Positions 1-6,088 of a stretch of DNA of 6,357 bases are shown one piece after another. The position numbers and the translations under genes were made by a program. The number at the start of each line of letters is the position of its first letter. Within the stretch, counting starts at the first letter, position 1. The DNA comes from Deltaproteobacteria bacterium (GTDB taxonomy: Bacteria > Desulfobacterota > Desulfobacteria > Desulfobacterales > JAFDDL01), in NCBI GenBank assembly GCA_019310865.1, contig JAFDDL010000221.1, positions 1 to 6,357 of the forward strand, given 5' to 3'. The notes beneath the pieces were generated by a model, which saw nothing but the letters and a program-made list of their open reading frames with translations, was not told the origin of the DNA and made no database searches.

Positions 1-462
1 GAACCGGAAAAACTGTTGCGCAACGGTGTAATGGGCCTCGGCGAGTGCCATTACGTGTTTAAGTTTCGCAATTTCGGTGATGATTCGCCGGGCTTTCAAT
101 GAATAATAAGACGCAAGGGGGTGGTAGGTGTTCGCAGAAACTCCGATACTGGTTCCCTCGGAAACATAATGGGCCGTATGTAAGGTGACCGCCGGAAGCA
201 TCTCCGCCCGACTGTCATCTTCATCCATGCGCCGAATCTTGAATTGTACGGCCGTTTTAGTCAGGTGGGGCGAGTGAACCAGGGCATGTTGCATGAAAGT
301 ATTAAAATTCCACTTCGCGGATGAATTCTGAGCCGGGCTCGTTGGATTTATTCCAAATGCCGCCGCCGGCAATACCAGCACGCCGATCAAGGCGACGATA
401 CCGATCCATGCCATGATCTTCGAATCGATCCACTTCTCACCCAGGTTTATGAACTGTGACAA
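1..462 (-). CDS. Outer-membrane efflux protein (TolC/OEP family), N-terminal part, runs off window edge
   Basis: This reading frame is open from a TTG start at 462 down to base 1 (154 codons, no stop), so the C-terminal two thirds lie outside the window. Residues about 17-37 form a signal peptide: a hydrophobic run ending in LPAAAFG, with cleavage probably near residue 37. From residue 55 the chain reads like the first repeat of the outer-membrane factor family: an 'ALVHSPHL' helix start, a charged helix, the LPAV turn at 89-92, a beta-strand segment, then the YHPLASYYSLKAR segment and another helix. These proteins form trimeric channels across the outer membrane for ABC or RND exporters. The TTG start is chosen because AGGAGG lies just upstream; the in-frame ATG at 414 would also give a good signal peptide but has no clear ribosome site. 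The gene follows the ABC ATPase by 46 bases and is probably co-transcribed with it. Family assignment is by reading, not by search. Confidence 0.8.
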   Translation of the reverse strand, partial: MSQFINLGEKWIDSKIMAWIGIVALIGVLVLPAAAFGINPTSPAQNSSAKWNFNTFMQHALVHSPHLTKTAVQFKIRRMDEDDSRAEMLPAVTLHTAHYVSEGTSIGVSANTYHPLASYYSLKARRIITEIAKLKHVMALAEAHYTVAQQFFRF

Positions 463-466
463 CGTC

Positions 467-476
467 CCTCCTCTCC
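467..476 (-). promoter_or_regulatory. Ribosome binding site deciding the TTG start of the outer-membrane protein
   Basis: On the minus strand the sequence is GGAGAGGAGG followed by GACG and TTG. AGGAGG sits 4 bases and GGAG 10 bases from the TTG at 462. The downstream ATG at 414 has no comparable purine run, so TTG is preferred. Confidence 0.65.
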
Positions 477-508
477 GCCGTTTATGGACGCATAAAGCTC
501 GCCACATG

Positions 509-1228
509 CTAAGCATCCACCAGTCGACCGCTCTCGAGACGCAACACACGGCTGCATTGGGCGGCGACCTCCGGATCGTGGGTAACCATCACGATGGATG
601 TCGGCGAGTCCTCAATAATCCTTCTGAAATATTGCATTATCCGTATCGTATTGTCCTGATCCAGCTGTCCGGTCGGCTCATCGGCCAGGACCACCTTCGG
701 TTCATTGACCAATGCCCGCGCAATGGCCACCCGCTGTTTCTCGCCGCCCGAAAGCTGTTTGGTTGGATGGTGGACTCGATTTGATAGGTTGACGCGATCG
801 AGCGCCTGGGCGACTTTTTCGGCACGCTTCCGCCGGCGCACCCGGCTATATATCAGGGGAAATTCAATATTGTCATAGACTGTGGAGTTTTCCAGAAGAT
901 CCACACTCTGCAGAACAAATCCGATGCGCCGGCGTCGAAAAATAGCCTGGTCCGATCGGGAGTAGCTGAATGTGTCCTCGCCTTCAAAGCGGTACATACC
1001 GCTGGTAGGTTTCAGGAGCAAACCCAAAATGAACAGAAGGGTGGATTTGCCGCATCCGGATGGACCCATAATGGCCACCATTTCCTGATTGAAAACCTCG
1101 AAATGAATGTCCCTGAGAATATGAATCGATTGGGAGCCGCTGGTATACTGTTTTTCCAGCGAAGACACCTCAATAATGACCTGTCGATCCACGAGAGACG
1201 CCTCTTGATTATTCATATCGAACCGCAT
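509..1228 (-). CDS. ABC transporter ATP-binding protein, MacB/LolD type
   Basis: This 239-residue cytoplasmic ATPase should drive the adjacent FtsX-type permease. All nucleotide-binding motifs are intact: A-loop Tyr28, Walker [10 protein letters not shown] at 55-63, Q-loop Gln107 in GFVLQ, signature LSGGEKQ at 159-165, Walker B VVLADEP at 179-185 with catalytic Glu184, a D-loop TGQLD at 186-190, and switch His217. The '[16 protein letters not shown]' stretch after the Q-loop and the short length are typical of the LolD/MacB/YknY subfamily, in which ATP hydrolysis works a lever-like permease rather than moving substrate through a membrane pore. The start overlaps the permease stop by 20 bases; ATG at 1216 (residue 5) is an alternative with an 8-base overlap. 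Neither has a strong ribosome site, which fits translational coupling. The substrate cannot be read from the sequence: macrolides, peptides, lipoproteins and lipids are all handled by this subfamily. Confidence 0.93.
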   Translation of the reverse strand: MRFDMNNQEASLVDRQVIIEVSSLEKQYTSGSQSIHILRDIHFEVFNQEMVAIMGPSGCGKSTLLFILGLLLKPTSGMYRFEGEDTFSYSRSDQAIFRRRRIGFVLQSVDLLENSTVYDNIEFPLIYSRVRRRKRAEKVAQALDRVNLSNRVHHPTKQLSGGEKQRVAIARALVNEPKVVLADEPTGQLDQDNTIRIMQYFRRIIEDSPTSIVMVTHDPEVAAQCSRVLRLESGRLVDA

Positions 1229-2399
1229 CTACAACCTGCATGCGACTGGCTTTCATGGCAGGTGCAAGACCGGCCCCGACGCCAAGGATTAGTGAAAAAA
1301 CAAGACCCATGCCCGCACAAAGGTAAAAAAGGTTTTGGGCCGGATGAATGTCAAAGGCAATGGCCATCAATTTCACCGCCCCCAGACTCATCAGGACGCC
1401 GAAAGAAACGGCACACAGGCTGAAACAGATCGCTTCGGTCAAAAACTGGGAGAAAATTTCCCGGTCCTTAGCCCCCATGATTTTTTTTAATCCAATTTCC
1501 CGGGTCCGACTCCGCACCGATGTCATCATGCTGTTCCAGATGCCGAATCCACCCAGGGCCAGGGTTGCAACAATCGCAAGGTTCACGAAAACCTTAACGG
1601 TCCATACAATCCGTTTCAAGGAACGCAACTGAGTTCGCGCAACATAGACCTCCAGGTTTTGCGCCGGCTGCTGCTGCCGGACGATACCGGGAACGGCGTC
1701 CGCCACCGGTTCCACTTCATCCCAGCCGTCACAGCGAATGAACAGGGTGTTGGGGGGCGATAACATTTCGATACGATCCACCGCCGTGCTTAGCGGTATA
1801 AACACCGCATCCGACCGGAACGTGCTCCCCCGAACCGCGTTTAGAACACCCATTACGCGATACAGCTCGTTGTCTATCTGTAAATACTCTCCGGCAATGT
1901 CCATCCGTCCAAAAATTGTTTGGGCCAAAGATTCCCCCATCACGCATACCCGAGCCCGTTCCTGCACATGCCTGGGGCCAAACAGGACTCCGGAAGTGGC
2001 ATGAAATCCGTGAATATCCCAGTAATATTCATCGACCCCGAGCAGGGTCGGGCGAAACTGATCCGCTTGTCGGTAAAGGGCCGTGGCGTGCTTATGTGCC
2101 TGAAGGCCGGCGCTCATGACGCCGGGCATGGCTCGAATGCGCGCCACAGTGGCTTGTTGAAAATATTCGGGGCGGGTCATTTGCTGAGTTTTAACGCTTC
2201 CAAATGAAACCTGAATTCGAGTGGCGCGACCGATTAACTCCAGGTCCTTCTTAATGTTGGATTCCACATTCCGGCCCATACTGATAATCAGAATGAATCC
2301 GGCTGTTCCCAGCGCGATAGTGGTCACCACGCCAAGGTTGCGCCGCCATTGATTCAAGACTTGTTTGTAGCTGATTCGGATAAGATCATCGAACCGCAA
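1209..2399 (-). CDS. ABC transporter permease, MacB/FtsX family
   Basis: This 396-residue inner-membrane protein has the four-helix MacB/LolCE layout: helix 1 at about 22-41, a periplasmic domain at about 43-267 (MacB-PCD type), and helices 2-4 at about 268-290, 319-345 and 356-379. The FtsX-domain hallmark is clear at 298-323, where RTREIGLKKIMGAKDREI is the coupling region that contacts the ATPase. The C-terminus [20 protein letters not shown] is the usual family ending. The protein is a mechanotransmission-type permease and should dimerise and pair with the ATPase encoded immediately downstream. The start is TTG at 2399, preceded by AAGGAG at a spacing of 8; no in-frame ATG lies nearby. 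MacB proper has ATPase and permease in one chain, whereas here they are two genes. A MacA-like adaptor is not encoded next to it. Confidence 0.92.
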   Translation of the reverse strand: MRFDDLIRISYKQVLNQWRRNLGVVTTIALGTAGFILIISMGRNVESNIKKDLELIGRATRIQVSFGSVKTQQMTRPEYFQQATVARIRAMPGVMSAGLQAHKHATALYRQADQFRPTLLGVDEYYWDIHGFHATSGVLFGPRHVQERARVCVMGESLAQTIFGRMDIAGEYLQIDNELYRVMGVLNAVRGSTFRSDAVFIPLSTAVDRIEMLSPPNTLFIRCDGWDEVEPVADAVPGIVRQQQPAQNLEVYVARTQLRSLKRIVWTVKVFVNLAIVATLALGGFGIWNSMMTSVRSRTREIGLKKIMGAKDREIFSQFLTEAICFSLCAVSFGVLMSLGAVKLMAIAFDIHPAQNLFYLCAGMGLVFSLILGVGAGLAPAMKASRMQVVDAVRYE

Positions 2400-2407
2400 T
2401 GGTCAGG

Positions 2408-2413
2408 CTCCTT
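2408..2413 (-). promoter_or_regulatory. Ribosome binding site deciding the TTG start of the permease
   Basis: The minus strand reads AAGGAG, then 8 bases, then TTG at 2399. It is a strong Shine-Dalgarno at good spacing, and it fixes a non-ATG start. Confidence 0.7.
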
Positions 2414-2455
2414 TTCTCTGCGAGGGAAATCCAATTCTTTCTATGTGGTACAACG

Positions 2456-2475
2456 GCTTGGCAACAGGGCCAAGC
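2456..2475 (-). promoter_or_regulatory. Inverted repeat in the leader of the ABC transporter genes
   Basis: The minus strand reads GCTTGGC, six bases (CCTGTT), then GCCAAGC, a perfect 7-base stem. It lies about 10-30 bases past the expected start point of the promoter-like sequence at 2491-2519. No T-run follows on either strand, so it is not an intrinsic terminator. It could be an operator or a leader hairpin. The function is not known. Confidence 0.4.
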
Positions 2476-2490
2476 TTATTGTGCCCGGGA

Positions 2491-2519
2491 AATATGTCAA
2501 AAAACCATTTTTCTGTCAA
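2491..2519 (-). promoter_or_regulatory. Predicted sigma70-type promoter for permease-ATPase-outer membrane protein genes
   Basis: On the minus strand a perfect TTGACA (2519-2514) is followed by a 17-base spacer and CATATT (2496-2491), four of six matches to the -10 consensus. A second TTGACA lies at 2500-2495, nineteen bases further on, but its possible -10 (TAAGCT) is poor. The position between the radical SAM stop and the permease start suggests the exporter genes can be transcribed on their own as well as by read-through. Confidence 0.5.
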
Positions 2520-2544
2520 GGCGCGACATCGCTTACTTGGGTGG

Positions 2545-3402
2545 TTATCCCGATACGATTTTCTTCAATTTTTCGTATAATAATGCGGCTTTATGGGGGC
2601 GGTAACAGGGACAGCAGGCACAAAACCGATAAGGCTCCGGTACATGTTCATTCAGGAAATAGTGAAGCGCTTCAGAAGTAACCGTAAAAAGGTTAAACAG
2701 AGGTTGTTCCAGCTCTTGGTGAAAGCAAAAATAAGCATCCCCATTGCAGTTCATCAACAGTTCTTTTGCCCGCCGGTTGCAGGGAACGGTCGTGTCGTTG
2801 ATCACCTGACGATTCGTATAAAAATGGTGGACGTCTGAAAAGGTCACCCGCATCCCCAAACGTTTCTGCAACGAAAGGATGCGCTGCTTTGTCTCGGGGC
2901 TGCAATAATCTTTTACCACATTTACAAACAACAAGCGCCCCGATTCAATGATTTCAGGACCCAGCTGTTCCAGAGCTTCGATATTACCATGTTCGTCGTC
3001 ACATCCCACAGAAATGACATCAAATGTATTCAGGGCCTTTTCATAGCGCTTTTGGAACGTGGCGGAGCTGTTGGCGCGCCTTGCCAGGGGGATCAGATTC
3101 GTTCCCAGGTACAAAACCGTTTTACCCTCGAAGCGATCCTTCAGAAAATCGCAGATTTCCGAAAAATGGGGATGGAGGGTGGGTTCCCCGCCGTTAATAT
3201 CAATCCGTTTGTATCGGGGCGTTTGGATTTTATCAAAAAAGACGGTCAGGTCTTCAACTTCCAACCGGCGTCGATCACTGTGAAATTGGCAAAAAGCACA
3301 TCGGTTCACACATTGGCCATTGATTTTTATTTTAATCACCGACGCACGAGAAGCAACTTCCGTTGACAACAGTGCATAGTAAGTTTTGAGTTTACGCATC
3401 AT
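2545..3402 (-). CDS. Radical SAM enzyme with C-terminal Twitch/SPASM-like auxiliary cluster domain
   Basis: This is a cytoplasmic enzyme that should cleave S-adenosylmethionine with a [4Fe-4S] cluster to make a radical. Numbering is from the upstream TTG at 3417. The cluster motif CVNRCAFC (Cys36, 40, 43) is a canonical CX3CX2C, and INGGEP at 74-79 is the SAM-binding GGE motif. After the partial barrel come Cys213, Gly226, Cys231 in the pattern C-X12-G-X4-C, then a CACCPC knot (Cys266, 268, 269, 271). This matches the CX9-15GX4C plus CX2C layout of Twitch domains, which hold one auxiliary cluster; the remaining cysteines of a full SPASM domain are not at the usual spacing. Starts: ATG at 3402 or 3399 is preferred; TTG at 3417 would add five residues and has no clear ribosome site. 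It follows the GT4 gene closely (26 bases). The substrate is unknown: sugar, cyclitol or peptide are all possible, and no precursor peptide gene was found beside it. Confidence 0.85.
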   Translation of the reverse strand: MMRKLKTYYALLSTEVASRASVIKIKINGQCVNRCAFCQFHSDRRRLEVEDLTVFFDKIQTPRYKRIDINGGEPTLHPHFSEICDFLKDRFEGKTVLYLGTNLIPLARRANSSATFQKRYEKALNTFDVISVGCDDEHGNIEALEQLGPEIIESGRLLFVNVVKDYCSPETKQRILSLQKRLGMRVTFSDVHHFYTNRQVINDTTVPCNRRAKELLMNCNGDAYFCFHQELEQPLFNLFTVTSEALHYFLNEHVPEPYRFCACCPCYRPHKAALLYEKLKKIVSG

Positions 3403-3428
3403 AAGGCTTGATTCCAATGTAACATGTC

Positions 3429-4559
3429 TTAATTTGCGCGTTGTTTCTTTGCATCGCTCGGGCCTGGAAGTCCCAAAATCGCTGCGATGGCCCCGTAGGT
3501 TTTATCCCAGCCGTACGTAGCTGCGACAGCGCTACGGATCTTGTCTGAACCGGCATCCCATTTCAGCACGATTCGTATGGCCCGGACAAAGGCCTCGGCG
3601 TCCGTCGCTTTCACCAGCAAACCCGTTATCCCGTGGCGTACGGCCGCGGTAACGCCTTCGATGGCACTGGCAACAACGGGCACATTATGCATGCCCGCTT
3701 CAAGAATAACAAGGCCGAATCCCTCCCGCTGCCCGGCCACTCGAATATTGGGCATGACAAAGAGATCCGAAGCGTCGTAAACCAGATCCCGAAGATCGTC
3801 CGGCGCATCCGGCAAGATAAAAACCCGTTGCATCAGATTTTTCATGGCGATCAGCTGCCGAATGCGGTCATGTTCCGGTCCGTTGGCGCCCAACACCAGA
3901 TAGATATGATCTTCCGGCAGTCGGGGCATGACATTTTCGATGAACCAGCCGGCTCCCTTTCGTTTCACCAAGCGGCCCACGGTGGTGATAATCGTTTTTT
4001 TTCCAAATTCGACGTTCAGCTTCTCCTGTAGTTTCAATCGGGCGATTTCGGTGGGAAACACACGTCGATGCACCGCCCCATCAACACCGCAGTGTACCAC
4101 GTGGCAAATATTGCGACGCAGGCCGATTTGAACTGCCTGGGCCAGCGTAGCCGGACTATTGCAGATAATGTGTTCGAATTGGGCCAGGCAATAAGGGGTC
4201 AACCATCTGTATAGGAAAGACTTACCGGACAAGATCACATCCAGCCCATGAACCGATGCGGAAATTGTAACTTTGAGAAATCTTGAAATGATGACGCCCA
4301 CCGGAGCCAACCGGGCCGAGCTGATATGAACATGGGTGATATGGTGTTTTCGGCCCATGAGGATGCCGGCCATCACGGCATAGGGTAAAAACCAGATTTT
4401 ATGCAGATTGAATTTAAGATAAAACGGAGGCGTAATCAGAAACGTGGACAAATGTTTTGTGAGCTGACCCTGTAGATGAAAATTATAGATCTGTTGACCA
4501 CCAACCGATGGCGGGTACCGTTCGGCGATGAACAGGATTCTGGATTCATGACGGTTCAT
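3429..4559 (-). CDS. Glycosyltransferase, GT4 family (GT-B fold)
   Basis: This 376-residue cytoplasmic or membrane-associated enzyme transfers a sugar from a nucleotide-sugar donor with retention of configuration. The N-terminal Rossmann domain opens with the glycine-rich acceptor loop PPSVGGQQ at 16-23 and contains SVHGLDV at 102-108, where family members have a conserved His. The C-terminal donor domain starts near 190 with TTVGRLVKRKG (Arg196 and Lys201 are the expected diphosphate contacts) and has the EX7E motif EGFGLVILE at 279-287 that binds the donor sugar. GVTAAVRHGITGLLV at 302-316 is also standard. The ATG at 4559 has AAGGAA four bases upstream and overlaps the end of the GT87 gene by 14 bases, so the two are very probably translationally coupled. 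Donor and acceptor sugars cannot be told from the sequence; GT4 covers mannosyl-, glucosyl- and many other transferases. Confidence 0.92.
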   Translation of the reverse strand: MNRHESRILFIAERYPPSVGGQQIYNFHLQGQLTKHLSTFLITPPFYLKFNLHKIWFLPYAVMAGILMGRKHHITHVHISSARLAPVGVIISRFLKVTISASVHGLDVILSGKSFLYRWLTPYCLAQFEHIICNSPATLAQAVQIGLRRNICHVVHCGVDGAVHRRVFPTEIARLKLQEKLNVEFGKKTIITTVGRLVKRKGAGWFIENVMPRLPEDHIYLVLGANGPEHDRIRQLIAMKNLMQRVFILPDAPDDLRDLVYDASDLFVMPNIRVAGQREGFGLVILEAGMHNVPVVASAIEGVTAAVRHGITGLLVKATDAEAFVRAIRIVLKWDAGSDKIRSAVAATYGWDKTYGAIAAILGLPGPSDAKKQRAN

Positions 4560-5865
4560 AGTATTCCTTGCTGCCGGCGCCCGATGCCAGGCGAAGCGAG
4601 GTCATCATAAAAAAGATCGTCACTACCAGATTGGCCAGTCCGAGGGTATCCAGGGCGCTCGCATGAATCACGCCGCATGCGATCAGGAGCCCGATTCCGA
4701 GTACCCATCCCGCTTTACCCCGAAACAGTTCAGAGGCGCCTTCCTGGATAATCAGCAGCCCCAGCGGAACACACCAGATAATATTATTATAGGCCTGACG
4801 CGGTGCGGGCAGGAAAAAGTCAGCTCCCATCATCAGCGTGATACCGATAATCCAGGATGTTTCCAGGGGCTGGTCGGGTTTCCAACACCGCCACAACAAG
4901 ATGGAAAACGCCAGGATAAATATCAGGCCCCCGCACTTCAACAGAAAGGATCGGGCAAATGGGGGCGCCAAGAACGTAACGGCATACAGCCGCACGGGCG
5001 AGACATCAAAGCGCTTCGCTTTGGATAAATTGCGCATCCCTTCCACAGATTGGGGTAAATCCTCTTCTAGGGAAAGGCCTTCCGAAACACCGCTAGTCCG
5101 AAGATAAAAATGCCCAATGGATTCCATACCGGAAACGTAGCTACGCCATGCAGGCAGGTTCGCGAATGGTGCGATGGCCATCATGCCCAGGAGTATTCCG
5201 CAAAGCCCCCCCACCAATACACGCCAACGTTTTGAAATAAGAAACGGAATCGAAACGAAGATAAAGGTCGGTCTCAGCAGAACACCCATACCCATCAGCA
5301 CACCACCGGAAAAATCGGAGAAGCGGAATCGCATCCTGTCCAACCGGTAAGATGCGGCAAGAACGAGTGCATAAAAAACATAGATCTGCCCGCGCTCCAC
5401 GTGGAACCGCCAGCTTTCGCCGGTTAGAAAAAAGAGGGCGATCAACATGATCAAAAATCGACGATCCATTGTCTGGGGAATGGAATTGGCCAGCAGAAAC
5501 ACAGTCCCGAGGGCCGCCGCCCACTGAAGAACCAGCCAGATCAACTGTTGGCTCCGGTAGTGAAAATCACTGAAAACTGCATAGATCGCCAAGGCGCCCG
5601 GTGAAACCGAGACCCTGTTTTCGGGGGTGCGGGCCCGTTGGCTGATGGGGTCTAAAAAGGTTTCGGGCTCGCCGGCTTGCCAGGTATATCGGTAGGGGTC
5701 CGCTCCGGCGGCCAGCAGGCGAGCCCCCACTACGCGATTTCGCAGATCCACACTACCGTTTTCCAGGGTATTGCAGATATCGCCCCCACAGCCAATCAGC
5801 ACGAGAAGACACAAGGCCCACCATGCCGATCTTGAAAAGATTAGGGAATGCAACCAGTTGGCCAT
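4546..5865 (-). CDS. GT87 (DUF2029)-type polyprenyl-phosphate sugar-dependent glycosyltransferase, multispanning membrane protein
   Basis: This 439-residue integral membrane protein (about 9-11 helices) has the GT-C layout. Helix 1 is at about 14-30. The first periplasmic loop has VDLRNRVVGARLLAAGADPY at 39-58, the family hallmark in which Asp40 is the likely catalytic acid/base position and the GxDPY turn is typical. Other family features are VERGQIYVFYALVLAA at 156-171 and GVLLRPTF at 194-201. Such enzymes (PimE of mycobacteria is a known relative) add a sugar from a polyprenyl-phosphate donor on the outer face of the inner membrane. The reading frame stays open upstream to 6111, but the added 82 residues look non-coding and would begin upstream of the promoter. 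The start at ATG 5865, with GGTGA five bases upstream, is therefore chosen. It is the first gene of the minus-strand series. The exact donor and acceptor are unknown. Confidence 0.82.
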   Translation of the reverse strand: MANWLHSLIFSRSAWWALCLLVLIGCGGDICNTLENGSVDLRNRVVGARLLAAGADPYRYTWQAGEPETFLDPISQRARTPENRVSVSPGALAIYAVFSDFHYRSQQLIWLVLQWAAALGTVFLLANSIPQTMDRRFLIMLIALFFLTGESWRFHVERGQIYVFYALVLAASYRLDRMRFRFSDFSGGVLMGMGVLLRPTFIFVSIPFLISKRWRVLVGGLCGILLGMMAIAPFANLPAWRSYVSGMESIGHFYLRTSGVSEGLSLEEDLPQSVEGMRNLSKAKRFDVSPVRLYAVTFLAPPFARSFLLKCGGLIFILAFSILLWRCWKPDQPLETSWIIGITLMMGADFFLPAPRQAYNNIIWCVPLGLLIIQEGASELFRGKAGWVLGIGLLIACGVIHASALDTLGLANLVVTIFFMMTSLRLASGAGSKEYYEPS

Positions 5866-5916
5866 GTTCTTCACCGCGTCCAATGAGCTAATGTATCGGT
5901 TCCGTGAATGTCTTGT

Positions 5917-5943
5917 ATTATATGCGCATGCGCCGATTGTCAA
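5917..5943 (-). promoter_or_regulatory. Predicted sigma70 promoter for the minus-strand glycosyltransferase operon
   Basis: The minus strand has a perfect TTGACA (5943-5938) and a perfect TATAAT (5922-5917) separated by 15 bases, shorter than the usual 16-18. The spacer holds the 10-base perfect palindrome GCGCATGCGC (5924-5933). Transcription should start near 5910, giving a leader of about 45 bases before the GT87 ATG at 5865. Confidence 0.65.
5924..5933. promoter_or_regulatory. Perfect 10-base palindrome inside promoter spacer (possible operator)
   Basis: GCGCATGCGC is its own reverse complement and lies wholly between the -35 and -10 hexamers of the minus-strand promoter. A protein bound here would block RNA polymerase. 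No regulator gene is in the window, so this is inference from position. Confidence 0.3.
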
Positions 5944-5954
5944 TTCCACCCCAG

Positions 5955-5965
5955 CGCCATTGGCG
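5955..5965. promoter_or_regulatory. Short inverted repeat between the divergent -35 boxes (possible operator)
   Basis: CGCCA-T-TGGCG is a perfect 5-base inverted repeat around one central base. It lies between the -35 boxes of the two divergent promoters (5938-5943 and 5992-5997), a usual place for a shared regulator site. It is short enough to be chance. Confidence 0.25.
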
Positions 5966-5991
5966 GGCACGCTGCAGGCAAGGCCATCGTG

Positions 5992-6021
5992 TTGACAGAA
6001 CGAAACGCATGTGAATATAAC
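5992..6021 (+). promoter_or_regulatory. Predicted sigma70 promoter for the plus-strand GT39-type gene
   Basis: A perfect TTGACA (5992-5997) is followed after 18 bases by TATAAC (6016-6021), five of six matches to the -10 consensus. The expected start point near 6028 leaves a leader of about 60 bases before the TTG start at 6089. Confidence 0.6.
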
Positions 6022-6071
6022 CACTACTCGTTTTTCCTGCGGCCCATATATCCCATATACCTGTCGAAGAA

Positions 6072-6077
6072 AAGGAG
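6072..6077 (+). promoter_or_regulatory. Ribosome binding site for the TTG start at 6089
   Basis: AAGGAG is followed by 11 bases and TTG at 6089. The spacing is slightly long, but no other start codon in the right frame is better placed: the next in-frame ATG (6152) would cut into the segment leading to the first membrane helix and lacks a ribosome site. Confidence 0.55.
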
Positions 6078-6088
6078 CGAAACAGCCA

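Noticed and set aside
413..784. 123-codon plus-strand reading frame over the ATPase 3' end and the gap
   Set aside because: It is antisense to an ATPase with all motifs intact and to the start of the outer-membrane protein; its composition is that of a shadow frame.
2456..2475. Hairpin considered as an intrinsic terminator after the radical SAM gene
   Set aside because: No run of T follows the stem on either strand, and it lies downstream of a promoter-like sequence; kept only as an inverted repeat.
2400..2544. Possible precursor peptide gene beside the radical SAM enzyme
   Set aside because: The only minus-strand start-to-stop stretches in the gap are about ten codons or fewer, with no leader-like or repeated core pattern.
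2399..2605. 68-codon plus-strand reading frame across the intergenic gap
   Set aside because: It overlaps the 3' end of the radical SAM gene in antisense, has no ribosome site, and shows no domain-like pattern.
2989..3366. 125-codon plus-strand reading frame antisense to the radical SAM gene
   Set aside because: No ribosome site or domain pattern, and the minus-strand protein has clear catalytic motifs throughout this stretch.
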